DNA of 33,279 nucleotides, taken from assembly GCA_007376425.1 (NCBI GenBank), contig VMGG01000003.1, positions 1-33,279 on the forward strand. Direction: 5' to 3'. The stretch's first letter is position 1. Each line of letters starts with the position of its first letter. This DNA comes from Parcubacteria group bacterium Gr01-1014_2. Its GTDB lineage: Bacteria > Patescibacteriota > Minisyncoccia > 2-02-FULL-40-12. The translations under genes were made by a program, and so were the position numbers. The notes below the pieces were generated by a model. That model saw nothing but the letters and a program-made list of their open reading frames with translations, ran no database searches and had not been told where the DNA came from. Below are positions 1 through 8,330 of the stretch, in pieces.

Positions 1-267
1 CAATTCATTGAAACAGAGACCAAAATAATCGGCCCTTTAACCTGGAAACAGTTTATCTGGGTGGCTATGGGAGTGGGTCTGCTTTTAATACTGATCAGGT
101 TTTTATCAGGCTTTTGGCTGATTTTTGTTTCGATTATAGTGCTAGCAGTTTTTGGCTCATTGGCTTTTGTCAGGATAGAAGAAATGAGTCTATTGGAATA
201 CTTAATAAAAGTGTTGAATTATGCTCTGGGTCCGAAAAAGTATTTATTTAAAAAAGACGATAACTAA
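1..267 (+). CDS. PrgI-family type IV secretion membrane protein, 5' end cut by window
   Basis: The reading frame is open from base 1, so the start codon lies outside the window; 88 residues are visible. The first residues (QFIETETKIIGPLTWKQF) resemble the N-terminal part of PrgI-family proteins, and two adjacent hydrophobic segments follow at about residues 20-55. PrgI proteins are small membrane subunits found beside VirB4-type ATPases in Gram-positive and CPR conjugation-like machines. The next two genes encode a TraC-like protein and VirB4, which fits. The ORF track start at base 61 (GTG) would remove the conserved N-terminus, so I treat the gene as partial. Family assignment rests on motif and context; exact role is inferred. 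Confidence 0.75.
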   Translation, partial: QFIETETKIIGPLTWKQFIWVAMGVGLLLILIRFLSGFWLIFVSIIVLAVFGSLAFVRIEEMSLLEYLIKVLNYALGPKKYLFKKDDN

Positions 268-268
268 T

Positions 269-883
269 ATGCCTGAAGTAAGCGCTAAACAATTCGTAGA
301 AATACAAGAAATCAGGGACAACATCTTGATTCTAAAAGACGGTTCGCTTCGCCAAATTATGAAAGTCGGCTCAATCAATTTTGAATTGAAATCACAAGAT
401 GAGCAGCTTGCCATTTTGCAGGGTTTCAGGAACTTTCTCAATGCTCTGGATTTTTCATTGGAAATTATGGTGATGTCGCGAAAACTTAATATTTCCGGCT
501 ATCTCGCCTTTATCGACAGCCTTATTGAAAACCAGCAAAACGAGCTGATGAGAATCCAGGCGGTTGACTATTCAAAATTCGTGAAAGAATTGACCCAGCT
601 GGCTAATATTATGGATAAAGAATTTTTCGTAGTGGTGCCATATTATCTCGGGCCAAGAGCGAGTAAAGGAATCAGCAATGCGTTAAAGAGCTTTTTTAAA
701 CCGTCGGAAATATTTAAAAAACTCACTCCCGAAGAATTTGATGCTTATAAACTCCAACTGAATCAAAGAGTCAATTTAATGTTTGAAAATTTATTCGGTC
801 TTGGTTTGACGCCTAAAGTTATGGAAAGAGATGAATTAATTAATCTTTACTATCGATTTTACAATCCAGAAGCAGTTGTATGA
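269..883 (+). CDS. TraC-like/VirB4 N-terminal-domain protein of the T4SS cluster
   Basis: A 204-residue protein starting at ATG 269, one base after the stop of the PrgI gene. An upstream in-frame start would overlap PrgI by almost 50 bases and is less likely. The opening (EIQEIRDNILILKDGSLRQI) and the later helix-rich part resemble the N-terminal CagE/TrbE/VirB domain found ahead of VirB4 ATPase cores. No Walker motif is present. In CPR genomes such a protein commonly sits between PrgI and VirB4. It is probably a cytoplasmic-face partner of the VirB4 ATPase. The function is inferred from position and fold similarity. Confidence 0.7.
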   Translation: MPEVSAKQFVEIQEIRDNILILKDGSLRQIMKVGSINFELKSQDEQLAILQGFRNFLNALDFSLEIMVMSRKLNISGYLAFIDSLIENQQNELMRIQAVDYSKFVKELTQLANIMDKEFFVVVPYYLGPRASKGISNALKSFFKPSEIFKKLTPEEFDAYKLQLNQRVNLMFENLFGLGLTPKVMERDELINLYYRFYNPEAVV

Positions 884-985
884 AATCCAAAATCCAAAGC
901 ACAAATGACAAAACAAATTTAGAATTTATTAAATTATAATTTTATAAAATTGTTTTGAATTTTGGATTTTGACATTTGAATTTCA
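883..985. repeat. Imperfect palindromic intergenic repeat between TraC-like gene and virB4
   Basis: The gap consists of two related arms: about 883-914, rich in AATCCAAA and ACAAATGACAAAAC, and 951-984, whose reverse complement reads AAATTCAAATGTCAAAATCC and on. Between them is an AT-rich core. The arms match imperfectly over about 30 bases, so this resembles a degenerate miniature inverted-repeat element. It begins at the stop codon of the upstream gene and ends just before the virB4 ATG. Confidence 0.6.
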
Positions 986-989
986 AACT

Positions 990-2777
990 ATGGCTTTATT
1001 CAAAAAAATCAAAGAAGAAAAAATAAATCTGGAACAAAAGCAGCCGGCGATTGACGAACTCCTGGCTCCGTCAGCCGTAAGTATTTCTCCAAATAACATT
1101 CAGGTCGGTGAAAGACTGGCCCGGACCATTTTTATTTCAAATTATCCGCGTTTTCTTAATTCCAACTGGTTTTCCCAAATAATTAACTTAGACCAGGAGC
1201 TGAACATTGCTTTTCATATCCACCCCGAAGACACAGGCGCTATTTTAAAAAAACTAAGAGACCGGTTAGCCCGGCTTCAGGCTCAAGCCATAGAAGAACA
1301 AGAAAAAGGCAAAGTCCGCGATCCAGTCCTGGAAACTGCCATTACTGACATTGAAGATTTAAGAGACAAACTCCAGCTTGGGACGGACCGGTTTTTTCGT
1401 TTCGGTCTTTACGTCACTATTTTAGGCAAAGACCAAAAAGAACTGGATGAGGTCGAGAAAAAAATAAGAAACTCTATGGAAGCCCAGTTAATCTCGGCCA
1501 GATCATCAATTTTTAGAATGAAGGAAGGATTTACTTCGACTTTGCCGCTTGGCAAAGATGAATTAAGCGTTCTCTCACCCTTAAACACCGAGCCAATCTC
1601 TTCAAGTTTTCCATTTGTCTCTTATGACTTAACCCAAGACCAAGGCATTCTTTATGGAATTAATCTGCACAATAACTCGCTGATTTTGTTTGACCGATTC
1701 AGTTTGGAGAACGCCAATGAAGTGGTCTTCGGGACTTCTGGCGCGGGGAAAAGTTTTTACGTTAAGCTTGAGGTTCTGCGTTCAATTCTTTTCGGAACCC
1801 AGGTCTTTGTGATTGATCCGGAACACGAATACAAGCATGTGGCTGAAACTTTAGGCGGCTCATTCATTAAAATATCAATTGCTTCGGAAAACCATGTTAA
1901 TCCCTTTGATCTGCCTTCTCCGCGCGAAGACGAAAGGCTCGAAGATGTCTTTAGAAGCCATGTTTTAGATTTAACCGGCCTAATGAGAGTAATGCTTGGT
2001 AAACTTACGCCTGAAGAAGAATCAATTTTAGATGAAGCCCTGATTCAAACTTATGCCATTAAAGATATCTACCCGGAGAAGGATTTTTCCGGAAAAGAGC
2101 CACCTTTGATGGGCGACTTTCAAAATGTTTTAGAAAGCATGGCCGGCGCCGACTCATTGGTCATCAGGATTAAAAAATACACTGAAGGGACTTTTTCAGG
2201 TTTTTTGAATCAACCGACCAATGTTGGTTTGGATAATCAACTTATCGTTTTTTCTATCCGCGATATGGAAGATGAATTAAAACCAATAGCCATGTATCTG
2301 GTCTTGAATTTCATTTGGACCAAAGTTAGAAAAGAATTAAGAAAAAGAATCTTAGTAGTCGACGAGGCCTGGTGGCTTTTGAGAAATGAGGCCGGAGCAA
2401 ACTTCTTATTAAATACGGCTAAAAGAGCCAGAAAATATTTTTTGGGCCTAACTACTATTTCCCAGGACGTGCCTGATTTTATAAATTCGCCTTTTGGAAA
2501 ACCGATTGTCACTAACTCGGCTTTACAGCTTTTGACGCGGCAAAGCCCAGCCGCAATTGAATCAGTCAAGGAAACATTCAATCTTACCGAGGCTGAAAAA
2601 TTGACTCTCCTCGCTTCCCGGGTTGGGCATGGCTTATTTTTTGCCGGCTCGAATCACGCCGCGATCCGGGTAGTGGCTTCTTATACTGAAGACCAAATAA
2701 TTACTTCGGATCCGAGGCAAATTTTGGAAATTCAAGAAGCAAAAAAAGAATGGCTAAAAGAGACAGGTTCGCAATAG
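990..2777 (+). CDS. virB4: VirB4-family type IV secretion ATPase
   Basis: A 595-residue protein from ATG 990 (MALFKKIKEEK); an in-frame TTG at 969 adds seven residues encoded by the preceding repeat and is not preferred. Walker A is GTSGAGKS near residue 248, followed by a stretch ending FVIDPEHEYKH. Walker B is RILVVDEAWW near residue 455, followed by a typical VirB4 tail (TTISQDVPDF). VirB4 proteins are cytoplasmic AAA+ ATPases that energise DNA or protein transport and pilus assembly. With the PrgI and TraC-like genes upstream it forms a conserved CPR gene trio, which in these organisms may serve DNA uptake or host-cell attachment. That last point is inference. Confidence 0.92.
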   Translation: MALFKKIKEEKINLEQKQPAIDELLAPSAVSISPNNIQVGERLARTIFISNYPRFLNSNWFSQIINLDQELNIAFHIHPEDTGAILKKLRDRLARLQAQAIEEQEKGKVRDPVLETAITDIEDLRDKLQLGTDRFFRFGLYVTILGKDQKELDEVEKKIRNSMEAQLISARSSIFRMKEGFTSTLPLGKDELSVLSPLNTEPISSSFPFVSYDLTQDQGILYGINLHNNSLILFDRFSLENANEVVFGTSGAGKSFYVKLEVLRSILFGTQVFVIDPEHEYKHVAETLGGSFIKISIASENHVNPFDLPSPREDERLEDVFRSHVLDLTGLMRVMLGKLTPEEESILDEALIQTYAIKDIYPEKDFSGKEPPLMGDFQNVLESMAGADSLVIRIKKYTEGTFSGFLNQPTNVGLDNQLIVFSIRDMEDELKPIAMYLVLNFIWTKVRKELRKRILVVDEAWWLLRNEAGANFLLNTAKRARKYFLGLTTISQDVPDFINSPFGKPIVTNSALQLLTRQSPAAIESVKETFNLTEAEKLTLLASRVGHGLFFAGSNHAAIRVVASYTEDQIITSDPRQILEIQEAKKEWLKETGSQ

Positions 2778-2781
2778 TAAT

Positions 2782-3600
2782 ATGAATCTAAGAAAAAATT
2801 TAATTGTTTTGACTGTTGTCCTAAGCGGAGTTTTAGCCTCTCTTTTATTTTTGAATTTTCAAGAATTTGGAAAAAACCAAAAGGCTCAAATTCTTGAAAC
2901 CGATAATAAGCTAAGCAACCTGCCGGTAAAAATAAGCAAAGGGCTGGTTGATTATTTTAATCTTAACGGCTCCGGCAAAGTAATTTTTTACGAAAAGCTT
3001 GATTCAATGGTTTATGAAGCCAGCCTTGATGGAAAAAGTAAAAAAGAATTGGCCAGAATCCCCGGAGTTTCTGAAGTCATATTCAACCCAGTTAGCTTAG
3101 AAATCATAGCCACGATCAGAGATACAGACGGTTTAGGAAAATCGTATTTCAACTTAGAAAACAACCAAAAGATTAAATTAGACCAGAGGATAAGGAATGC
3201 CGCTTTTTCTCCTGATGGCGCTAACCTCGCTTATTTTTTCTATGATGAAAATTATAACGAGGGAAACATTTCCATATCCAAACCAGATGGTTCTGATTTT
3301 ATAAATATTTTCAAGACCAGGAGTAAAAATCTAAAAATACTATGGCCGGCCAAAGACCTGATTGTCTTTTATCCGGAAACAGAAAATAGTGAATTATCAG
3401 CCTTTTCAATAAAACCTGATGGAAAAGAATTTAAAAGACTGATGGAATCAGAGTATTTGGCTTACTCTAATCAAAAACCAAAAGAAGAAATTCTTAAAAA
3501 CTTGGGGATCGAGGCATCAAACATTAAATTAGATCTTTTAGAAACTCATCTTGTATTTATAAACGCAAAAGACGGAAAGTTGTATTCCTTAAAGATCTAA
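2782..3600 (+). CDS. Membrane-anchored propeller-like protein
   Basis: A 272-residue protein beginning four bases after the virB4 stop, so it is probably in the same operon. Residues 8-27 form a single hydrophobic anchor. The rest contains repeats like ISKPDGSDF, FSPDGANLAYF and SIKPDGKEF, which recall TolB/WD40-type beta-propeller blades. At about 240 residues after the anchor only four or five blades would fit, so the propeller would be small or incomplete. I do not recognise a named family. The protein is likely exposed outside the membrane and may be an accessory part of the secretion machine. Its stop overlaps the stop of the convergent flippase gene by four bases. Confidence 0.6.
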   Translation: MNLRKNLIVLTVVLSGVLASLLFLNFQEFGKNQKAQILETDNKLSNLPVKISKGLVDYFNLNGSGKVIFYEKLDSMVYEASLDGKSKKELARIPGVSEVIFNPVSLEIIATIRDTDGLGKSYFNLENNQKIKLDQRIRNAAFSPDGANLAYFFYDENYNEGNISISKPDGSDFINIFKTRSKNLKILWPAKDLIVFYPETENSELSAFSIKPDGKEFKRLMESEYLAYSNQKPKEEILKNLGIEASNIKLDLLETHLVFINAKDGKLYSLKI

Positions 3601-4856
3601 TTTTTTGAAAAAATGCCTAATATATTTTTAAAATCCGGCTTGAGACCGGCTTTTTTATAAAGAACCAAAAACATCATAACAGTAACAATAATTTCAGTCA
3701 TTAAAGTAGTGAGCGAAGCGCCGATATAAGAGTATCTTGGAATAACTATAAGATTAGAAATAATATTCAAAACTGCGCCGGAAAGATAAATCCACATCCC
3801 GGCTTTTTGAAATTCCAAAGCGATCAGGGCTTTACCGCCTAAATTATTTAAGAAAACCATGCCGACAACCAAGGCCATTATTCTTAAAGGAGCGGCTGAA
3901 GAAATAAATTCTTCTCCTCCAAGAATTAAAACTATCGGCTCGGCAAATAAAAATAGCCCTGCCACTACCGGAATAGCCATCAGAAAAAGAATGTTAAAGG
4001 TCTTCTTAAAAATCCGGTTAAAAAGACCGCTTGTCTGGGCTAAGGCAGAAAAAGAAGGCATCGTCAGTTCAACCAGGAGGGCTGGGAAAAATACGATTGT
4101 TTCTAATATCTTAGCGGCTAATCGGTAAATCCCGACATCGGCCTGTGGTTTCATCAATGAAAGCATTAAGGCATCGGTTCGAATATAAATAGCAGTAAAT
4201 AAAATTGAGGCGGCGACCGGCAAGGAAACTTTTAGAACGTTCTTGACGTAAGAAAAGTCAAAAGTAAGAGAGAAGGCCACAAAACGACGAGACAAAAGTA
4301 AAATAATCAAAAATTGAATACCGGCCGTTAAAGAAAGTATCCAGATAAAAGCCAAGAGCCCAAAACCCTTATTCACCGCGTAAACGACCAAACCAAGCTG
4401 AATCAAACGGGTTAAAACATCTGAAAATGAAACGCTATAAAAAGCGCTGTATTTTTGAAAAATCCCAGCCAGTATCTGGCTTAAAGAAGAAAAGATAACA
4501 AAAATTGAAGCAACTAAAATTCCTTTTTTAATTTCCTCTGAATAAGGCAGGAATAAACCGATGATAAAAGCCGAGATTACGACTAAAAAAAGAGAGATTA
4601 ACCGTAAGGTAAAGATATTTCCGGAAATAAAACTTTCCTTGTCTGGATGACGAGAGATTTCTCTGACGTGAACTACATGAAGGCCAAAATCAGCTAAGAC
4701 GGTAAAAATAAAAAGGTAAGAGAGTACGGTTTCATAAGCACCGTACCCGGCAAGTCCCAGGTGCCGAGTTAAAAAACTAATTATGGCGAGGCCCACTATT
4801 GCCGTGATAAATCTTGAAACAGAGGCAATGAAAAAATTTTTATAAATTGAGTTCAA
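3597..4856 (-). CDS. Polysaccharide/lipid-linked oligosaccharide flippase (MATE/Wzx-like)
   Basis: A 419-residue polytopic membrane protein with about 12-14 hydrophobic segments. The N-terminus (SFLTRHLGLAGYGAYETVLS) and the middle part (FFPALLVELTMPSFSALAQT) are typical of the RfbX/Wzx polysaccharide-export branch of the MVF superfamily. These proteins flip undecaprenyl-linked sugar units across the membrane for cell-surface glycan synthesis. It overlaps the jag start by four bases and appears to be the last gene of the rpmH-rnpA-yidD-yidC-jag operon. A flippase is unusual at this place. The substrate cannot be told from sequence. Confidence 0.85.
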   Translation of the reverse strand: MNSIYKNFFIASVSRFITAIVGLAIISFLTRHLGLAGYGAYETVLSYLFIFTVLADFGLHVVHVREISRHPDKESFISGNIFTLRLISLFLVVISAFIIGLFLPYSEEIKKGILVASIFVIFSSLSQILAGIFQKYSAFYSVSFSDVLTRLIQLGLVVYAVNKGFGLLAFIWILSLTAGIQFLIILLLSRRFVAFSLTFDFSYVKNVLKVSLPVAASILFTAIYIRTDALMLSLMKPQADVGIYRLAAKILETIVFFPALLVELTMPSFSALAQTSGLFNRIFKKTFNILFLMAIPVVAGLFLFAEPIVLILGGEEFISSAAPLRIMALVVGMVFLNNLGGKALIALEFQKAGMWIYLSGAVLNIISNLIVIPRYSYIGASLTTLMTEIIVTVMMFLVLYKKAGLKPDFKNILGIFSKN

Positions 4857-5329
4857 AGAGATGGTTTTATCATTACTCTTCTTTTTGGCTCTTCGCCAAT
4901 ACTTTCAGTGGTAATGTCGGGCCAATCAGCTAATTCAATGTGGACCAATCTTCTTTCATAGGCTGACATTGGGCTTAAGACATATGACTTTTGAGAGGCT
5001 TGCACTTTTTTGGCCACCAGTCTTGCCAGTTCTGATATTTTACCGTTCCTTTTTTCTAAAAAATTATTTAAATCAAGGATTAGATTGATTTTCTGATTTA
5101 GTTCTTTAGCGGCCAGATTTTTAGCAATGTGTTCAAAGGCCTTCAAGTTTTTTCCCTTGTCATCTAATAGCAAAGGCTGGTCTTCTTTGGAATCAATCTT
5201 AACAATAAATAAGTCTTGCTCTCCCTGTCCCTTTTGTTTCTCTATGCCCAAATTATCAAAGTAAAAACCAGCTTTTTCAAAAAGTTCCTTAACGGTCTCT
5301 AAAATTCGTTGTTCTGTCTGATTTTCCAT
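4853..5329 (-). CDS. jag: Jag/KhpB-type RNA-binding protein (KH + R3H)
   Basis: A 158-residue protein. Residues about 30-85 fit a KH-type fold with LLLDDKGKNLKAFEHIA. The C-terminal part holds an R3H domain with SPMSAYERRLVHIELADWP, including the R-x3-H spacing in RRLVHIEL. The N-terminal Jag-N linker domain of longer homologues is missing. Jag/KhpB binds RNA and is nearly always encoded next to yidC. Here its start overlaps the yidC 3' end by 41 bases, which suggests translational coupling. Confidence 0.9.
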   Translation of the reverse strand: MENQTEQRILETVKELFEKAGFYFDNLGIEKQKGQGEQDLFIVKIDSKEDQPLLLDDKGKNLKAFEHIAKNLAAKELNQKINLILDLNNFLEKRNGKISELARLVAKKVQASQKSYVLSPMSAYERRLVHIELADWPDITTESIGEEPKRRVMIKPSL

Positions 5330-6068
5330 ATTCTGATTTTACCCGTGAGCGGCTGGGCCTGTTTATATAAGCCTGTTCAAAGATTGAAAATACGGTTGTG
5401 GCTATCCAGTAAAGCGGCAGGCCAGCCGGAAAACTCATCGAAACTATTATAGTAATCACGGGTAAAAAATACAACATCTGCTGGTTCATCGAAGCTAGGG
5501 GGTTGGTCGTCGACGGGACTTTTTGGTCTTTTTGAAGAGTTGGGTTTTTTGAAAAAGAGAGGCTTGACTTCGTCTGTATAAACTGGCTGATTCCGGCAAT
5601 TAAGGCCAGGGGCAGGCTCTTTTTAGTTAAATCAAGAAATCCTAATGAAATTGAATTCAAAGAAGCCGGATTTTTAATGAAACTATATAAAACTGACAAA
5701 GAATCTTCTCCAAACCCAGCGATTGAAACCCGGTAAAGGGCTATTAAAATTGGGAGTTGAATTAATAGCGGCAGGCAGCCGGAAAAGGGGTTAACATTAT
5801 ACTGACGGTATAAATCCATAACCTGCTTAGACTGCTCTCGAGAATCATTCTTAAATTTTTCTTGGATTTCCTTCACTCTTGGCTGGAGTTCGCTTAAAGC
5901 TTTTTGAGACCTGAAAGTTTTAATTGACAAGGGACTCAAGATTAACCTAATGATTAGGGTCAGCAAAATTATTGCTATCCCAAAATCGTTAAAAGCAACG
6001 GTATTGTATAAGAAAACAAGAAGATTAAAAAAAGGAACGTATAAAAATGTGTCAAATAGTCTGGTCAT
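5289..6068 (-). CDS. yidC: Membrane protein insertase YidC
   Basis: A 259-residue, Gram-positive-type YidC (OxaI/SpoIIIJ) lacking the large periplasmic domain of proteobacterial YidC. Visible hallmarks are the cytoplasmic loop (RSQKALSELQPRVKEIQEKF), the segment NPFSGCLPLLIQLPILIALY, and the C-terminal FPAGLPLYWIATTVFSIFEQ. About five membrane segments are present. It inserts proteins into the membrane alone or with SecYEG. It overlaps yidD upstream by four bases and jag downstream by 41 bases. Confidence 0.95.
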   Translation of the reverse strand: MTRLFDTFLYVPFFNLLVFLYNTVAFNDFGIAIILLTLIIRLILSPLSIKTFRSQKALSELQPRVKEIQEKFKNDSREQSKQVMDLYRQYNVNPFSGCLPLLIQLPILIALYRVSIAGFGEDSLSVLYSFIKNPASLNSISLGFLDLTKKSLPLALIAGISQFIQTKSSLSFSKNPTLQKDQKVPSTTNPLASMNQQMLYFLPVITIIVSMSFPAGLPLYWIATTVFSIFEQAYINRPSRSRVKSEYGKSDRTTNFRDR

Positions 6069-6292
6069 GGCAAATTAACTCCTCCTTTTGACCAGGGGGC
6101 GCATCTTAAAATTCTGATTAGCGATTTAATCAAGCCCGTGGAAAATCCGTATTTATTTATGGCCGCGATCGAATATTCTGAACAAGAAGGATAAAAGCGG
6201 CAGCCGGCCATGGGATTAACAAAAACAAGGCTAAAGGGAAGTGAAATATTCTTCTGATAAAATCTAATTAGTTTTACGAGTATTTTTCTCAT
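6065..6292 (-). CDS. yidD: Membrane protein insertion efficiency factor YidD
   Basis: A 75-residue protein with the family core GCRFYPSCSEYSIAAINKYG and the downstream LRCAPWSKGG. An amphipathic N-terminus (LVKLIRFYQKNIS) fits peripheral membrane binding near YidC. It lies between rnpA and yidC and overlaps both by four bases, the standard arrangement. The length is normal. Confidence 0.95.
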   Translation of the reverse strand: MRKILVKLIRFYQKNISLPFSLVFVNPMAGCRFYPSCSEYSIAAINKYGFSTGLIKSLIRILRCAPWSKGGVNLP

Positions 6293-6627
6293 CGCCTAAT
6301 TCTGTTTAGTTCCTTAATTAATGCTTCTTTTAACTGGTCATATTTTAGGCTTAAAGATGCTGATTTAACGGTAACAACCAAGTCATAGCCTGGTTTATCA
6401 TTTAAAATATTTAATCTAACGATTTCCCTTATCCTTCTTCTGATTTTATTCCTGATAACTGATTTCGGTGAAACCTTGGAGCTGATGATCACAAGGAATC
6501 TGGAAAAAAAGAGGCTATTGGGATAGAATCTAATGCGAAAAAAATTAGAATCAATAACCATCCCCTTTTTAAAAACTTTTTCAATTTCTAACTTACCAAC
6601 CAATCGATATTTCTTTGGTAAAACCAT
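6289..6627 (-). CDS. rnpA: Ribonuclease P protein component
   Basis: A 112-residue basic protein. The start MVLPKKYRL and the central RNR-type motif NKIRRRIREIVR define RnpA, which binds the RNase P RNA and helps process the 5' ends of tRNA precursors. It starts six bases after the rpmH stop and overlaps yidD by four bases. No RNase P RNA gene is seen in this window. Confidence 0.95.
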   Translation of the reverse strand: MVLPKKYRLVGKLEIEKVFKKGMVIDSNFFRIRFYPNSLFFSRFLVIISSKVSPKSVIRNKIRRRIREIVRLNILNDKPGYDLVVTVKSASLSLKYDQLKEALIKELNRIRR

Positions 6628-6633
6628 ATAAAT

Positions 6634-6771
6634 CTACGGGATCAATCTTTTCCTTCCTTTTCTTCTTCTTCTTGTTAACGTTTTCTTGCCAGCATTACTA
6701 GAGCTCCTTTTTCTGAAGCCGTGTTTACTTTTTCTCCTTCGTTTCTTTGGCCTAAAAGTGGTTATTTTCAT
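6634..6771 (-). CDS. rpmH: 50S ribosomal protein L34
   Basis: A 45-codon gene not present in the supplied ORF set. Reading the minus strand from ATG at 6771 gives [19 protein letters not shown], then [20 protein letters not shown] and RKRLIP before a TAG stop. This matches the Arg/Lys-rich L34 pattern (F-x-P-K-K-R-R-R, HGFR, GRKRL). It heads the rnpA-yidD-yidC-jag operon, as in most bacteria, and is divergent from dnaA. Confidence 0.95.
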   Translation of the reverse strand: MKITTFRPKKRRRKSKHGFRKRSSSNAGKKTLTRRRRKGRKRLIP

Positions 6772-6778
6772 AATTAGT

Positions 6779-6807
6779 AGAGTAGCCCGTTTTTTTTAAT
6801 TGGTCAA
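6779..6807 (-). promoter_or_regulatory. Candidate rpmH operon promoter
   Basis: On the minus strand TTGACC (6802-6807) lies 17 bases before TACTCT (6779-6784), seven bases upstream of the rpmH ATG. The transcript would be nearly leaderless. The -35 hexamer falls inside the 6803-6821 palindrome. Confidence 0.45.
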
Positions 6808-6821
6808 TTCCCTGAATTGAC
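6803..6821. promoter_or_regulatory. Palindrome between rpmH and dnaA (possible operator)
   Basis: A perfect hyphenated palindrome, GTCAATTC-cct-GAATTGAC, with 8-bp arms. It carries the -35 hexamer of the candidate rpmH promoter on one strand and, overlapping its other end, TTGACA (6817-6822) facing dnaA. A dimeric regulator bound here could affect both directions. Regulator unknown. Confidence 0.45.
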
Positions 6822-6855
6822 AAAGTGAAATATAGTAGTTTTGCTAAACCACTTA

Positions 6856-6864
6856 TTATCAACA
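6856..6864 (+). promoter_or_regulatory. DnaA-box-like site upstream of dnaA
   Basis: TTATCAACA differs from the consensus DnaA box TTATCCACA at one base. Its place in the dnaA leader fits autoregulation or part of the origin. Confidence 0.45.
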
Positions 6865-6928
6865 AATTCTCAACTTAGTTAAATTGTTATTTTCTGTATT
6901 TGTAAAATAGAATTAGGGTTAGTGTAAA

Positions 6929-6954
6929 TTGAGATGGTTTCAAAACCATCTCAA
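6929..6954 (+). promoter_or_regulatory. Perfect 12-bp hairpin just before the dnaA start
   Basis: TTGAGATGGTTT (6929-6940) is followed by CA and then by its exact reverse complement (6943-6954), eight bases before the dnaA ATG. No U-tract follows, so it is not a normal terminator. In the mRNA it would occupy the ribosome-binding area and probably limits dnaA translation. That effect is inferred. Confidence 0.6.
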
Positions 6955-6962
6955 TATCTATT

Positions 6963-8330
6963 ATGACTAATCTCACTAATGAAGAAATATGGCGGGGCGT
7001 TCTTAGCGAAATGGAAGTATCTTTGAGCCGGGCTAGTTTTGTCACCTGGTTTAAAGACACTAAAATCATCTCCAAAGAAAACGGCCAAATTGTAATTAGC
7101 GTGCCCAATGGCTTTGTTAAAGAATGGATCCAAAACAAATTTAACAAGCAGATTTTCCAGCAGCTTAAACAAATTGATAATGATGTCCGGGAGATAAACT
7201 ATGTTGTCGGTAATCCTTTCATCAAAAACGCTGATCCAAAGATTTTCACCAAAGAAATACCGTTGGAACAAATCCAGGAAACTTCGGACACAGATATTGA
7301 TCCTAAAACTAATTTAAACAGAAAATATACTTTGGATAATTTTGTTGTTGGAGCAAATAATGAATTGGCTTATGCGGCCAGCATGGCGGTAGCTAAAAAT
7401 TTAGGCAAAACATATAATCCATTTTTTATTTATGGCGGCGTGGGTTTGGGGAAAACCCATCTTTTACAAGGGATCGCCAATAAAATTATGAAAGATAACC
7501 CAGATAAAAGAATCATCTACCTGCCGGCTGAAAAAATGGTTAGCGAGCTTATTGAGGGGCTAAAAAATAAAACCATAGAAGATGTAAAGATGCGGTATGT
7601 CCAAAAAGATGTTTTAATCGTCGATGATGTCCAATTTCTAGCCGCCAAAGAGACGACCCAAGAAATATTTTTTGCCACCTTTAATAATCTTTACAACCGG
7701 AATAAGCAAATTATTTTATCCTCTGATCGGGCCCCCAAGGCGCTTTCAGCCATAGAAGAAAGATTAAAGTCGCGTTTTGAGGGCGGGATGATTGCCGATA
7801 TTGGCATCCCGGCCTATGAAACCAGATTGGCTATTCTGAAGATGAAAATGAAGAGCAAGCCCGTAGTTTTACCCGACGAAATACTCGAATATATTGCGGT
7901 TAATATCCAAAAGAATATAAGAGAGCTCGAGGGGGCATTGAATAGAATTGTCGCGGTAGTTGACTTGACCGGCCGAGAACCTACTTTAAAAGATGTAGAA
8001 AAACTTTTAAAGGCTTATATTCAGGCGAGCTACCGGAAGACCAGCGCCCAGACAATAATTAAAACTGTTTGTGATTTTTACGGAATAACCTTAAGCGATC
8101 TTCTTAAAAAAAGCAGGAAAACTTTCTTGGTTAGACCCAGACAAATCGCCATGTATCTTTTAAGAGAAGATACTAAAGCATCTTTTCCTGATATTGGCAG
8201 CCGGTTGGGCGGGAAAGATCATTCGACCGTAATTCATGCTTATAGAAAAATTATTGAAGAGGCTGATGGCAATGAAAGTTTGAAACAAGAAATAAATTTA
8301 ATCAGAGAAAGAATATATAATAAGGCTTAA
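6963..8330 (+). CDS. dnaA: Chromosomal replication initiator DnaA
   Basis: A 455-residue protein of normal length. Domain I is at residues 1-90 (EIWRGVLSEMEVSLSRASF). The AAA+ domain starts near YTLDNFVVGANNELAYAA and has Walker A GGVGLGKTHLLQ and Walker B VLIVDDVQFL. Domain IV ends with the DNA-binding signature GGKDHSTVIHA near the C-terminus. DnaA binds DnaA boxes, opens the origin and recruits the helicase. It is divergent from rpmH and followed by dnaN, the usual origin arrangement. A strong hairpin precedes the start codon. Confidence 0.98.
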   Translation: MTNLTNEEIWRGVLSEMEVSLSRASFVTWFKDTKIISKENGQIVISVPNGFVKEWIQNKFNKQIFQQLKQIDNDVREINYVVGNPFIKNADPKIFTKEIPLEQIQETSDTDIDPKTNLNRKYTLDNFVVGANNELAYAASMAVAKNLGKTYNPFFIYGGVGLGKTHLLQGIANKIMKDNPDKRIIYLPAEKMVSELIEGLKNKTIEDVKMRYVQKDVLIVDDVQFLAAKETTQEIFFATFNNLYNRNKQIILSSDRAPKALSAIEERLKSRFEGGMIADIGIPAYETRLAILKMKMKSKPVVLPDEILEYIAVNIQKNIRELEGALNRIVAVVDLTGREPTLKDVEKLLKAYIQASYRKTSAQTIIKTVCDFYGITLSDLLKKSRKTFLVRPRQIAMYLLREDTKASFPDIGSRLGGKDHSTVIHAYRKIIEEADGNESLKQEINLIRERIYNKA

